Positions 48,329 to 59,935 of a stretch of DNA of 64,000 nucleotides are shown here, one piece after another. The position numbers were made by a program, and so were the translations under genes. Location of the stretch: positions 27,110,168 to 27,174,167 of the forward strand of contig NC_082685.1 of the NCBI RefSeq assembly GCF_949987515.2, read 5' to 3'. This stretch comes from Delphinus delphis. Its lineage: Eukaryota > Chordata > Mammalia > Artiodactyla > Delphinidae. Each line of letters begins with the position of its first letter. Position 1 is the stretch's first letter. A model generated the notes under the pieces. It did no database searches and was not told where the DNA came from. It saw only the letters and a program-made list of their open reading frames with translations.

Positions 48329-48344
48329 GGAGTCACTGCATTCT

Positions 48345-49680
48345 AAACAGGGGTGTCTCGGAGTCTTCCTGGAGATACAAAAATCCCCATATGCCCTTCC
48401 AGTTATGTCACAGAAAGTCTCAGCTCCCTGCTTGTGATCAGAGGGTGCTCTCGACTTATGTGCTTCTGACCTTCCAACCCTGGCTGAGCCTACACATCCC
48501 CCAGTTGTACTTTTTAAGAGAAACCAAAGAGGAAGCTGAAGTGGCACTACCGTCTGGAAGGATTCCCACATCCTGGACAGTTAGAAACGGAAACAATCGC
48601 ATGCTCTGGTTTCCCAGGGTCCGGACAGCAGGGCTGCAGCAGCCTCAGACTCGGGCCAGTTGGGCCTCATAAGGCTCACCTGTGCCAAGAACCCTGTCGC
48701 TCCTAGAGATATTGTGTGGACCTGCCCTCAAGGAGACCCCCTTCCAGTGGGAGAGATGAGGGGTCGGGTGGCCACTCCTGGGTGGGGCTACATGAGGGGT
48801 AGGTGCGGCACCCGCTGGAAGCACGGCAGAGGGACCCTGACCCACATTTGGAGGCTCGGGGAAGTTTTCCCAAGGAGGTGATGCTCAGCATCGATAGGGA
48901 AGGGAATTAGGGAGCGGGTCCTTTACACATGCTCCTAGAAGGGACAGGATAATGTTCTCGATCTGCATCGAGTCATCTGAAGTGATTCTGCAGTCACTTT
49001 CTGGGTAAGTGGGGTCTGGGGGCTCTGAGTCTAATCATGGGGCTCTAGACCCCTTGTCAGGTGACCAGACAAGAGCTAAGAAGAGCCAGGAGGGGTGATA
49101 AGCATGGGGGTGTTGGGGGAGGGCGCCAGGTCTGACCAAGTCTCCGGTAAAGGGGTCTGGACCGAGAGGGCAGGGAGCCAGCGGCTCAAGGAGCCGCGGA
49201 GGGCGAGGGATATGCAGCTTGCAGAAAGGCCACCAGGGGGAGCTCGAGGTAGCTGTTGCCGCTGCAGCTTCTTCCCTTGTGATGGTGGCTTTAAGGTTCC
49301 TCAGCCTTTGGTGTCAGGAGGAGAAAAACCCATTAGGGGACCCAGCCGGGCATGAAGAGGAGAGAGGGACCAGGACAGAGGAAGAGATGTTTGACATTAA
49401 ACCTAATAGGGGAAATGGTATACACTACTTAATCAACACGGCTGGAGGTGAAGAACAAAGAGGCCCCTACACGGTTAGTGGTTAAATAGAGACACACCAC
49501 CCCATGAATTTCCCCAAGGTCAGCCATGCACCCCCCACAACCTCCTGACACCTTGCCTCAATCCATGGCCCCCTCCCGAGGTGGACCACGGCCTTCTGGT
49601 AAAGTGTCTCCTTCCTGCTGTCTTTGGCATCCATCAGCATGAAGGAACCTCCCCCAACCACCAAACCGAGAAGCCCCTGT
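48345..49680. other. Intergenic single-copy sequence
   Basis: Lies right of the L1 insertion and contains the + oriented CTCF-like motif at 49.23 kb. No exon recognised. Confidence 0.45.
49228..49245 (+). promoter_or_regulatory. Candidate CTCF site, + orientation
   Basis: Reads GGCCACCAGGGGGAGCTC, matching the CTCF consensus except A for C after the G run. It is oriented away from the 40.87 kb motif, giving a divergent pair. Confidence 0.45.
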
Positions 49681-49739
49681 CCTGTGCTTGTTCTCTCACA
49701 CGGGCTTGTTTCAATGTGTCCATGGCCAATACATCTATT

Positions 49740-49895
49740 GAACGTGACCTCTGGGTTCATTGTTTACTTCTTGTTCATTGTTTTCTCTCCCACTTGTTCT
49801 TCCAGGGCTGGACCTTGTCTTGTTGATCATCATAACCTGATGCTTAGAACAGGGCCTGGCACATAGCATGGTTTGATAAAAAATTGCTGAATGAG
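49740..49895 (+). mobile_element. L2 3' end
   Basis: CTTAGAACAGGGCCTGGCAC, then TTGCTGAATGAGTGAA, the standard L2 tail. Confidence 0.6.
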
Positions 49896-49914
49896 TGAAA
49901 GGCGATTGCGTCTC

Positions 49915-50075
49915 AGGGAAGAAAACAAGCTCCAGATTCGGACACAGGCAGACCCGAGGACTGAGCCCAACTCCACCACTTACCCACGGGGTAACGTTTG
50001 AGTCTTCGTTTGTAAGATGGGCTATGCAAGGATTGTGGATTTGCAAAGTGCCTAATATAGAATAAGGGTTCTAAA
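49915..50075 (+). mobile_element. MIR fragment
   Basis: CCCAACTCCACCACTTACCC then TTTGAGTCTTCGTTTGTAAG. Confidence 0.55.
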
Positions 50076-50759
50076 GTGTAACTTTTAATATTATGATAAA
50101 TAATAAAACAGAGAATTTTGCTGTTTTACCAGAGGTGGGATAGAACAAGAGTTCAGAATTGCCATCAGACGAGCTGGAGAATTACCTCCCTCCTGCATGG
50201 GTCAGGAAGGGGAAGCGGGAAGGGGCATGATGGAGTGACCAGCTCTGAGGACCTCTCTGCCATCACACAGAGGGAAGGGAAGAGAAGGCTGAGCTGTCGG
50301 GACTCTGCCCGTGAGGGCAAATTGAATGAGGTTTCTCGGGGCGATCCCTGGGCTCGTTGTACCAGAGCAAACGGCAAGACCTCCGTTTTTGCTCAGCAGC
50401 TGTAGGTCTGGGGGGAGGATATGCTCAGCTCAGCTCAGCACCTCCACCCCCTGCCATGGGGCAGTGTCTCTGCATCTTCTTGGGCAGACTGCCCTGGCAG
50501 GGAAACCAGATTGGGCATCATGGCTTCCTGTTTCGTCTCTTTCATGTGATGCAGATGACGATCTGGGTATTGCAGTAGGATCAGGCTTGCAGAAAAAGTG
50601 AAAGTTCAGAAGAATATATTCCGGAAAATATGGAGAAAGGGAGTCAAGACACAGCTGGTTCAAGAGAAAAGTGACAACTAAACATGGAGAGAAAAATGTT
50701 TATTGAGAGCTCCAAGAATAAAGGAAAAACTTACATGAGGTGGTGGGGGAGCAGGGACA

Positions 50760-50880
50760 GGACAGGACCAGGGTTGGGAGGCCTGGGTTCCAGTATCAGC
50801 TCTGCCCTCGACTGCTCTGTGGACTTAGGCCAGTGACTTTCCCTCTCTGGGCTTCAGTTTTCTCAGTTATCACCTACACT
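50760..50880 (+). mobile_element. MIR fragment
   Basis: GGGTTCCAGTATCAGCTCTG then CTGGGCTTCAGTTTTCTCAG. Confidence 0.65.
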
Positions 50881-50919
50881 CCTCCTTCTCTCTATAATTC
50901 ATACACCGGTTCAGTCAGT

Positions 50920-51225
50920 CAATGATATTTCTCAAGCACTTAGTTTGTGCTGGGTACTGCTTAGGTGCTGGGGATTGAGTAATGAGCAAAGCTGATAAAA
51001 ATCCCCACCGTCGTGTTTTCTTTCCATAGTGAACAAAACCAAGAAAATATGCTGTAGCTTAGATCAGGATAAGTGGGAAGGAGTAAAAGGGGTGGGGGAA
51101 AGGGAACAAGAAGGCTCTTCTGAGTCAAGACCTGAGGAGGTGAGGGAGCGAGCCAGGAGAACGTCAGGGCAAAGGTTCAGACAGAGGGGACAGCGGTGTG
51201 AAGGGCTGGTCTGAATATGAAACCT
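50920..51225 (+). mobile_element. Ancient interspersed repeat fragment
   Basis: TTTGTGCTGGGTACTGCTTA to GGTTCAGACAGAGGGGACAG, in family order. Confidence 0.5.
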
Positions 51226-51239
51226 TCTCATCTTCACTC

Positions 51240-51720
51240 TTTTCCGTGCCACCAGCTGCCTGCCTCTACTCCTGCCCCCTTGGCCCTCCCTCCATACATG
51301 GCTAGGGTGACTTTTTAAAATAAAAGTCAGATCCCATCCCTTCCCTGCTCCAAACCCACCGGGTGCCCCTACCACTCTCAGAACAAGCGCCAAAGTTCTC
51401 CCCATGGTCCTTCGGTATCTCCCGAGCCCTGCTCTCTCTCCTCTCTCGCTGGCTCACTCCTTCCCAGCTTCTCTGCCATGATGCTGTTTCTGGACCACAC
51501 CAAGCAAGTTGCAGCCTCACAGTCTTCATCCACAGCCTCTACCTGGGTGTCCTTCCTGGTTACCCAAGTCTGTCTTCCTGACTTCACGCAGATGTCACCT
51601 CCTCAGGAGGACCTCCTTGACTGACCTGTCCAAGCAAGTGCCCCGCATCTTCTGTCCCCTGTCTCTGCTTTATTTGTCTTCATAATATTTATCACTCCCT
51701 CCCATCATTTTATATATTTA
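51240..51720 (+). mobile_element. L2 3' region
   Basis: AAAAGTCAGATCCCATCCCT, CACGCAGATGTCACCTCCTC and TTTATTTGTCTTCATAATAT follow L2 order. Confidence 0.75.
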
Positions 51721-51724
51721 TAAT

Positions 51725-51955
51725 AATAGCTATAATGGATCAGATGTTTACTATGTGCTGAACAGTGTTTTAAACAGCCAACAAATAATTCATATTCCCC
51801 CAAACTCCTTGAGAATGGTGTTATTACTAACTACATTTTATAGATCAATAGCCTGAGATTCAGAGAGCTTAAGACATTTGTTCACGGTCTCCAACTGGTG
51901 AGTGTCAGAGAAGATTCAGTCCCTGGAGCTTCCATTACTGATGACAATACTCTAG
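51725..51955 (-). mobile_element. MIR SINE
   Basis: TGTTTACTATGTGCTGAACA, CTACATTTTATAGATCAATA, reverse MIR. Confidence 0.65.
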
Positions 51956-51958
51956 ACT

Positions 51959-52163
51959 AGCACTGCCCAAAAGAGCTTGGCAATGATGGAAAATGCTCTG
52001 TGTCCAAAATGGTAGCCACTGGCCACAGGTGACTATTGAGTGCTTGAAATGCATGTAGCTGAGGAACTGAAATTTTAATTTTATTTCGTTTCATGTTAAT
52101 TACTTTTAATTTAAACAGCCAGATGTGGCTAGCGGCTACCATATTGGAGAGTAGAACCCTAGA
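51959..52163 (+). mobile_element. Non-autonomous hAT-type element
   Basis: Has the internal palindromic layout CAAAATGGTAGCCACTGGCC near the left and GCGGCTACCATATTGGAGAG at the right, around a TTTTAATTT-rich centre. Family name not asserted. Confidence 0.55.
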
Positions 52164-52204
52164 GTTTCTTATTTGTTCCTTGTTAATGTTTATCTCCCAC
52201 ATAC

Positions 52205-52400
52205 GCAGGGAATTTCTCTGTGCCTCAGTTTCCTTATCTTATAGTGAGGGAAATAGTTTATAGGGCTGTTGTGAGGAGGAAATAAACATATATATATATA
52301 TATATATATGTACATATGCACTGAGCAAATATATATATATATATATGGCTTAGAACATAGCCTGGCACAAAGTAAATACTCAGTGCTTGTTAATTACCAT
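52205..52400 (+). mobile_element. MIR fragment with embedded (TA)n
   Basis: TCTGTGCCTCAGTTTCCTTA then AGGGCTGTTGTGAGGAGG. It is interrupted by TA repeats at 52288-52346. Confidence 0.6.
52288..52346. repeat. Two (TA)n runs
   Basis: TA runs at 52288-52309 and 52329-52346 separated by TACATATGCACTGAGCAAA-like sequence. A (CAT)n run follows at 52397-52420. Confidence 0.85.
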
Positions 52401-52439
52401 CATCATCATCATCATCACCTTCTTGCCATTGCTATTTTC

Positions 52440-52557
52440 ATTATAAGGCCCCATAAGACTAAAGACTTTGTTCTCTGGTGAATCCCCATTACCTAGAACA
52501 TTTTGGCATGTAGTAGGTGCTCAATAAATATTTCTTGGATGAATAAATAAGTGAATT
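52440..52557 (+). mobile_element. L2 3' end
   Basis: GGCATGTAGTAGGTGCTCAA then TAAATATTTCTTGGATGAAT, the L2 tail. Confidence 0.65.
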
Positions 52558-53649
52558 GAATTGAATGTGGGACTTGGATAAGCATCAACTGTCCCAAACT
52601 CAAACTCTTTTGGGGGCTTGGCAGGGAATGTGAATGAGTGAAGGGTGATGGTATAAGATAAAGGGGGAGGATTGGGGGCTACAGCAGACTGAAGAGAACA
52701 TGTCCCAGATAAAAGTATTCAAAGTCCTTTTCTGGGAGTGGGGCAGTGGGGAGAAGCACTGTGGTCCAAGCAGATTACCCACATAGCTAAAAGACACCCA
52801 TGGGCGGCCACTTTGGGGGACTTCATTGCTCTAGAATTACCAGTCTCTGGTTCCATTTTCCAGAGGTTCAACTTTAGACATTCCACAGCCCTGATAGGTG
52901 TCCTCTGAGTGTAAAGCATCACAGGACCCAGAGCTTAGAAAACCAGTGCCATAGATGCTGCTGCTGCTGAATGAACACACGGTCATTCATGCTGCCACTC
53001 AGTGCAGATCCTTCCGGGGAAATGGAATGGTGCCTCCGAAATTACATGCACACACACACACAAAGAATAAAATGTGACTGGCTTGAGACACAGGAACATT
53101 ACTCTGGGAAGTCGTAGCCACGTTGACAGCAGTGACAGGGAAAGGGCCCCTCACAATGCCCTGTGTCTAGAAGGAAGTCTTTTCTTAGACAGGAGTCGTG
53201 TTCTGAAGACAGAGACTGTAGTCAGACTTTGTGAGCTCACCCTGGTCCATTCATTTGTTTTCTTAAAGAGATCAGTAGGCCAAGTGACCCACACCATTGA
53301 AACTGTTATTTCTTGCTCTCTTCCCAGCCACGTACAGGTGTATTTACGTAAGGCACGGCGCACATGGTGTGAATGTCACGACGGCCGGGACTTCGCAGAC
53401 ATAAGCTCACCTCCGTTTGCTTTCCGCCAATGCCCCGGGTAGTGATATGAGTCTGCCCTAAGAATCAGCATCCCTAGTGTGAGTCACAGCTGTGTGACCT
53501 GGGGCACCTCTGGGCAATGATTAGGCCAGTGAGTTATTCCAATGAATTCTATGTCATTCAGTGATTCTAAATCAGAAGTGGCTCGCAGGAACAGATGCCA
53601 GGTGTGATTTGCTGGGCCCACATGTTTTGTTTTTTTTTTTAAGTTAGTT

Positions 53650-54050
53650 GATGTATTCGTTTTCTACTGCCGCGATAACAAATTACCACAAATGTAGTGA
53701 CTCAAAACAACATAAATTCATTATCTTACAGTCTTGAGGTTGAAAGTCTGACATAGGTCTCACTGGGCTAAACTTTGGGGTTTTGTTCCTTCTTGAAGGG
53801 TCTAGGAGAGAATTCTTTTCCTCACCTTTCCCTGTAGCTAGAGGCCACTCACATTCCTTGGTTTGTGGTTACCTCCTCCATTTTCAAAACGAGTAGTGTC
53901 TCATCTCTCTGTGTCTTTCTCCTATAATCACATGTCCCACTGAATCTTTCCTCTTCTGCCTCCCTCTTCCACTTGTAAGGACCCCTGTGGGCCCACCCAA
54001 GTTTTCAGGGTAATCTCACTGTCTTAAGAGTAGTTGATTATATTCTGCCT
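53650..54050 (+). mobile_element. Ancient interspersed repeat, copy 3 of 3
   Basis: Begins GATGTATTCGTTTTCTACTG with AACAAATTACCACAAATGTA. Same family as the copies at 13.9 and 30.2 kb. Confidence 0.6.
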
Positions 54051-54599
54051 AGCACAGTAGATTGCATTTCCCTTTTCTTTTTGTAACATGTTTCTAGATT
54101 TTCTTAATCAAGGATCTGGCAACACTGGGCCCCATTCTTACACCAGCAGGCTCTCCTTACAATACAGCAAGCAATGGGCTTGGACTGAGCTGCTCCTTGT
54201 TTGCCCTAGTCCCCACCCCTCCTTATTATCTTCCTGACTAATGCCCAGATTAAGTTTCCATTTGTCATTGAATTGGGTTATCATTTCTCCTACCAAGCTT
54301 ACTTCTCTCACCTGCATTTCCCCCTGGCCTCATCGGCCTTTGAGCTTGCAGCATCTTTTCTTAATTCTTAGGAAATCTCAACTCTACCACTCTTGCTATC
54401 TGTCTACATCAGAAGAATCACACAGTAGTGTATGTAATGGACCCTACCCACATATGACACAGGAAAGGGGAGCTCAGTGTTGTATGCAGCCCAGGAACCC
54501 ACAGAAATATAGAGCTAACTGCTGGTCTCTGGGGAAGGACGAATGAATCATATATGTTCACTACAGTGAATAATGCCAGCAAGAACCACCATCTATGGT

Positions 54600-54830
54600 G
54601 TGCCAGGGGCTGTAGTCATTGCCTGAAATTTTATTTCATTGAATCCTCACAACCACTTAATGAGGTCAATGCTATTATTTAGCTTTTCCCATCCCCCTCT
54701 GGAAATTGTGGCACAGAGAAGTTAAGTAAGTTGGCCAAGGTCACACAGCTGGTGTATAACAAAGCTGGAATTCAAACATGTTATTCTGACTCCAGAGTCT
54801 GAATCTCAATTCCTATAGATTCTGCCTTTA
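54600..54830 (-). mobile_element. MIR SINE
   Basis: GAATCCTCACAACCACTTAA, GCCAAGGTCACACAGCTGGT, AAAGCTGGAATTCAAACATG. Confidence 0.78.
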
Positions 54831-54860
54831 GAGAGAGAGAGAGTTAATGGATTTTTTTGT

Positions 54861-55219
54861 TGTACTATGGTCTGAATGTTTGTGTCCCCCAAAGTTGATG
54901 TATTCAATTCCTAACCCCCAGTGTTATGGTATTAGGAGGTGGGGCCTTTAGGAGAGGCTTAGATCATGGGATGGAGCCCTTGTGAATGAGATTAGTGCCC
55001 TGATAAAGGAGACTTCAGAAAGCTCCCTCGCCCCTTCTACCACATGAGGACACAGTGAGAAGGTGCTGGCTATGAGCCGGGAAGGTTCTGTTCACCAGAA
55101 CACAACCATGCTGACGCCTTGATCTTGGACTTCCAGCCTCCAGAAGTGTGAGAGAAAATTTCTGTTGCTTTAAGCCACTCAGTCTGCAGTGTTTTGTTTT
55201 AGCAGCCTGAACTAAGACA
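54861..55219 (+). mobile_element. MaLR-type solo LTR
   Basis: About 359 bases from TGTACTATGGTCTGAATG to CTAAGACA with TG/CA ends, matching the MST/MLT1 class of mammalian ERVL-MaLR LTRs. No internal proviral sequence and no intact 5-base duplication remain. Confidence 0.82.
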
Positions 55220-55754
55220 GAGTACAAGCAACAGAGCCCAACCTTGTGCTACCTGAGCAACAGAGTACAGGGGAACTTACATTATTCAAAAGGATGGTTT
55301 AAGAACAAGACTTGAACGCGAAGATGCCAGACAACTCCAGGGGTCTCCGCAGCAGAGCGATGCAGACTTCTTCAGGGTCCCAGGATGAAATGAATGAGGG
55401 CCGGTCATTTCCCTCCCTTACTTTACTCTTCTCCTTGGCCACCCCCCTCTCCCATCCCCACACAGCCTGAGACAGCCTAGCCTGTCACCCCAAGTAAATG
55501 TCTCCTTACCTGCAGGGTACAGTCAGGGGATTCGATGAGCCTGCACCACACATTCACATTCTTAGCATTCACATTGCTAAGCCTGTTTTTTTTTTAATTA
55601 GAGAAAAATGTAGGCAAACCAAGCATCGTTATTTTAGAAGAACTCAAAGACAAAATACCCTTTCTTTCATCGCCTAATAAATATGGTTGGTACAAACTGT
55701 TCTAGGTAAATATTGGTTATTCACCTAGTAAAGTTTCCATCTATGGAAACGACA

Positions 55755-55935
55755 TCTCTCAGTGGAAACAGTCTTAGCATCAGACAGGTTTGGTTTCAAA
55801 TCCCTCCAGTTATCTGTGAGGCCTTGGACAAACATTTGTTCTTTCTCTGCAATCTGTAAAATGGGTGTATATGCCCCTATCTCCCTTTCACAAAGAGCAG
55901 TCATAAGGATCACATGATATTATACATATAAGATT
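55755..55935 (+). mobile_element. MIR SINE
   Basis: TTTGGTTTCAAATCCCTCCA, CTCTGCAATCTGTAAAATGG. Confidence 0.6.
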
Positions 55936-56419
55936 CTAGCATTTCTTTTCTCCAAACACTTGAGGTCTCACAGAAGGGCTAGATAGACACACTACCAGTT
56001 TTCTAGATGCATCCTCTTTTCCCCAAACCCCTAACCCCCTCTTTCTAAGGGATCCGTCCTCTGTTCCAGGAACATGCTCACAGGAAAGCTCTGACACTCA
56101 CCCCCAGGAAGGTGTCAAGGACTGAAGAGGCCAAACAAGGTGACTCTCCCAGGGCAGAGTATTGGAAGATGCACTCTGTCTGCGTCAAAAATCTGGAAGG
56201 TCATATATAAACTGGTGGTCAGGGCCCTGATATTGTTAAGACAGGTAATGCAGCCAACATCAGGGGCTCTAGAAGTAGTGTGGCAGCCACAAGCACCAGG
56301 GCCACAGTTGAGGCAGGAATGTCCAGACTCAAAGTCAACAGCTAAGTGACTTGCCAAGACTGAGGGAAAAGTGGTGAAAGCAGAACAGATGGAAACCCAC
56401 CTGGCCCTGAGTTGGCATT

Positions 56420-56540
56420 CCTGCTCCATACTGACTCGCCATGGGAACTTGGGCAAGTGAATTCTGGTCTCTCAGCTTCTATAAAATTGCCATCTACTTA
56501 CTCATACGTGTCTTGTGAGGGTGAAATGCGCTGAGAGCTA
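56420..56540 (+). mobile_element. MIR fragment
   Basis: ACTTGGGCAAGTGAATTCTG to CTTGTGAGGGTGAAATGCGC. It ends right before the small signal-peptide-like frame. Confidence 0.45.
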
Positions 56541-56542
56541 TA

Positions 56543-56692
56543 ATGGATTTGAGCCATGCTGGGCTGCTGGCCTTGTTGGTCGCAAATTTTCTCTTCCTCT
56601 TAGGGGCAGGTATGGGCTTCCTGGGCCCACAGCTCTCCCTGGGAGAGTGCAGCCAGAGTAGGCCACGGTCACCTTTGCTGGGCTATGGGTAA
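56543..56692 (+). other. Signal-peptide-like small open frame with internal splice donor (speculative exon)
   Basis: An ATG with a strong Kozak context (A at -3, G at +4) opens a 49-codon frame beginning MDLSHAGLLALLVANFLFLL, a convincing signal-peptide shape. A donor-like CAG/GTATGG at 56607-56612 would end an exon at 56609 after 22 codons plus one base (phase 1), the usual phase of signal-peptide exons. I do not recognise the protein and found no partner exon. It begins at the edge of a MIR fragment, so a chance frame is quite possible. Confidence 0.2.
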
Positions 56693-56762
56693 AATTGCTT
56701 TTGCCTTTCTGGCACCCACTCTGCCCACTCCTCCACTGCCTTTCTCCAGCTTGCCCAAGGAA

Positions 56763-56828
56763 GAGGGGGAGGGGGAGGGGGAGGGGAAGGGGGAGGGGGA
56801 TGGGAGGGGAGGGGGAGGGGAGGGGGCA
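56763..56828 (+). repeat. G-rich (GGGGGA)n tract, potential G-quadruplex
   Basis: About ten runs of four to five G separated mostly by A or AA. This satisfies G-quadruplex spacing several times over. Confidence 0.9.
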
Positions 56829-56999
56829 AGGTTTTTTCTCCTCTATCAAGCAGAGAAGCTTGTCTTCCCCCCTCTGGTCCCCTGCCCACAACCCACTCAC
56901 CCTTGCGGGCACCTGGGGAGTGTCTCTTCGCAGCAGAGCTATCTGGGGATAGGCTGCCCGAGTGAAAAATAGGGCAGACAAGGAAGAGAGGCTTGACAG

Positions 57000-58670
57000 G
57001 AAGTCCAAATAAGCAGTTCCTCCCACCCACCTTCGAACTTCTGACGCACCTCAGCCCAAACGGCAGAGAAAGAGAGACACAGAGAGAGGATGAAAAAATT
57101 ATATATATATTTTTGAAACGAATGAAGTTGTCAGGTCTGAGGAAGTGGAAAATATTGCTCTTCGTTGTCTCACATGCAGCAGCTGGTTCATGCTTTCCTC
57201 CTGCATATCCCAGGCTGCGTGTGTGTGGGGTTGGGGACCGTGTCCAGACTGGAGTGGCTCTCAGGACACAGAGTGCAGTGAGGTCTGGAGAAGGGTTGCC
57301 CGGGGCTTGCCTGAGCCCCTCCCCCTGTCCCTCCCCCCCTCCCCCAGCCTCCAGGAGTGATGGTGAGGACGACCCCTGCACATCTGGGATGGCTGTGTGG
57401 CAGACCAGTCCTTCCTGACACACGCACTCCCAGGCAGGGTCCCCAAATTCTGTCTTAGTGTATGGCTGCCAGGTGCATGGAGCTGTCCCCGCTCAGCCCA
57501 ACGGTCAGGGCCCCTTCCTGGCTCTCCTGGCTGGACCCTCCTGTGTGGGTGGAGCCCTTGGTCACCCAGAAGGATTCCACACAGATGGTGCTTCTACTGC
57601 CAGCCTCTGAGAGCGGAGGGGAAAATAGTTCCCTTCCTGCGAAGGTGACAGCTGCAGCTCTGGTCCCCACTATAGACAAACCCACAGAGGCCCTACGGGA
57701 AGTTCCAGTAGAGATTCATCTCGGCCTCAGGTGATATAAATTTGGTGGAGGTGAGACTGGAGTGAACCCACATGAGGACATTCTCTCCATGGTTTGCGGT
57801 GTCCCTAGATGCCACCTTCTCTGAGCCACATGCCACCACCTTTGTCTCTCTCCCCCAGACAACACCCTCTGTCCAAATCACATCCAAATAAGCACATCCT
57901 CCTTTCCACCTTCTAGCTTTGTAGGTACCTCTCCTAAGAAGGTCAACACATTCTCTCCTCCAAAGTACCTACTTGCCATTCTCTCCTGGTCTCTAAGTGA
58001 CAACTCCTTCCCATTCCCCCAGAGGCTGCCACCCACAAGACTCTTCTAATAAATTGCATATTTTTCTCACCTCTACGATTAGCTGTGAAGAAGAGCAGTT
58101 ATCTCCTCATCTAATTCTTCTGCGGGTTAGCAGGGAAAAGAGAGAGCTTCAAGTCTGGACGGTATAGGGTGTGGCAGGGGGGATATTGGGGGATCCTCCC
58201 CCCAGCTCTGGGGTGCAGTGTGCTGTTCCCATATCCATTCTTTGTCTCTAAGATCTAAAAATCTGACATGTTACTCCCTGCAAGATTTGCTCTCTTATCC
58301 ACAGGCTCTGTGGGATCACATTTAAGATTCTCTACGCCATGAGCCCCTGTCCCCGTGTACTGATACGACATTGTTCTTACTGTGCACAGACTGCCCCCTT
58401 CCTAACCTGCAGACAGAGATTACAAAGCCTGAGAAGACCTCCACTAAACCTTTTAATTTGCTTCTTCATGAGTTCTTGGTTTCCCCACCTGCCTGGGGGA
58501 GACAGAGATGGGAGAGGGTATCTGCCCCCGAGGCCATGGCTCTACGTCACTGTGCCTTACCTGCTCCCCACTCTCTGCTCTGCTTCGTGCTTGAAGCCAA
58601 GACCGATGCTCTTTGGAGGATCGTTGTGAGTTGGCCCCAGCCTTCCTCGCCATGGCATACCCTCTGCTGT
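57000..58670. other. Intergenic single-copy sequence
   Basis: GC-rich, partly with C-runs near 57310-57350. Long open frames across it are explained by composition. Nothing else recognised. Confidence 0.4.
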
Positions 58671-58679
58671 GGGCCGTTC

Positions 58680-58790
58680 CCCGAGGCTGCTCTCATGACC
58701 GCCCATTTTACAGGTGTGGAGACTGAGGCTGGACCAAGTGAGCCAGCCTGTCGAGGGTCACTCTGGTGTCCTGAGACTCTCTTGGGGGTC
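58680..58790 (-). mobile_element. MIR fragment
   Basis: CCCATTTTACAGGTGTGGAG then ACTGAGGCTGGACCAAGTGA. Confidence 0.6.
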
Positions 58791-59094
58791 AATTAGCCCT
58801 GCCCCTGGAATTTCTGGAACCCTCTAGCTGGAGACTGGAGACGTGAAACTCGTGAGTGTTGGGAAATTACCGAGGACTGGGGAAACGTAAAGGTTCCAAG
58901 CTGAAGCGAGCCCCTTCCCCTTGTGCCACCTGGTCTCCCGGCTCAGCTGCCCTTTCTGGGGAAGGGGCCCACGACCCTGTGGGGAGGGTGCACGCATCAA
59001 AGTCCTGCCCTGCGGAAAGTGCTGCATCCTCTTCTTAACTGCTCCTAGTTGCCAGACTCCCCTGCTCTTTGTGGAAGACAGACTGATAGAGAGG

Positions 59095-59390
59095 AAATTA
59101 CACAGGCTGGAGACAGAGCTGGTTTTGAACCCCTGCTCCGCCTTGTGCAATTTACATAACATCTCAGAGCCCCGAGGTGGCAGAGAGGTGAAGGACAGGG
59201 GCTCTAGACTCAGAGTTCCAGACAAGACCTGGCCGCACGACCTAATTGCTGGGTGCAAGGGGGGCAAGGAGCTTCACCTCTCTGAGCCTCAGTTTTCTCT
59301 TCTGAAAAGTAGGAGAGATAATAGTGCCAACAATGAGATGTCAATTAGTGGAGAGTCCGTAGCCCACCCCTTGGCACACGTGAAGGATTC
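59095..59390 (+). mobile_element. MIR fragments
   Basis: Two forward MIR-like pieces, 59095-59170 (TGGTTTTGAACCCCTGCTCC) and 59195-59390 (CACCTCTCTGAGCCTCAGTT). Confidence 0.55.
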
Positions 59391-59583
59391 CACACATTGA
59401 TTCGTGGTGATTCTTAGAGCCATCATCACTGTCATCCGGGTTTCTTAACTGCTGTGTCTCTCTTCCAAATGGGCTCTACAAATTGTCCATCGTGGCCACA
59501 TTTATTGGATGATTCTTCCAAAAGAGCCTCATGTTACCTATACCTTCATTCCAACTTCTGCTTTTCTATAGATTTGCATTCTT

Positions 59584-59935
59584 TTTTTTTATAGCAGTGT
59601 TTATTGTGTATGAAATTTGGAGTGCGTTTTATTAATTAATTTATTATTTTTGCTGTGTTAATTTATTATTTTTGCTGTGTTGGGTCTTCGTTTCTGTGCG
59701 AGGGCTTTCTCTAGTTGTGGTGAGCGGGGGCCACCCTTCATCGCGGTGCGCGGGCCTTTCACTATCGTGGCCTCTCTTGTCGCGGAGCACAGGCTCCAGA
59801 CGCGCAGGCTCAGTAGTTGTGGCTCGCGGGCCTAGTTGCTCCGCGGCATGTGGGATCCTCCCAGACCAGGGCTCGAACCCGTGTCCCCTGCATCGGCAGG
59901 CAGATTCTCAACCACTGCGCCACCAGGTAAGCCCC
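59584..59935 (-). mobile_element. CHR-type SINE, long subtype
   Basis: On the - strand it starts GGCTTACCTGGTGGCGCAG and, after the part shared with the other copies, continues with an extra segment (about 59688-59750) containing AAAGCCCTCGCACAGAAACG, absent from the shorter copies. The tail carries a small tandem duplication near 59641-59686. Target-site duplication TAGATTTGCATTCTT at 59569-59583 and 59936-59950. Confidence 0.92.

Noticed and set aside
56683..57423. Longest open frame in the window, about 246 codons on the - strand
   Set aside because: It starts at GTG rather than ATG, reads through the G-rich tract as poly-proline, and shows no domain. Best explained by base composition.
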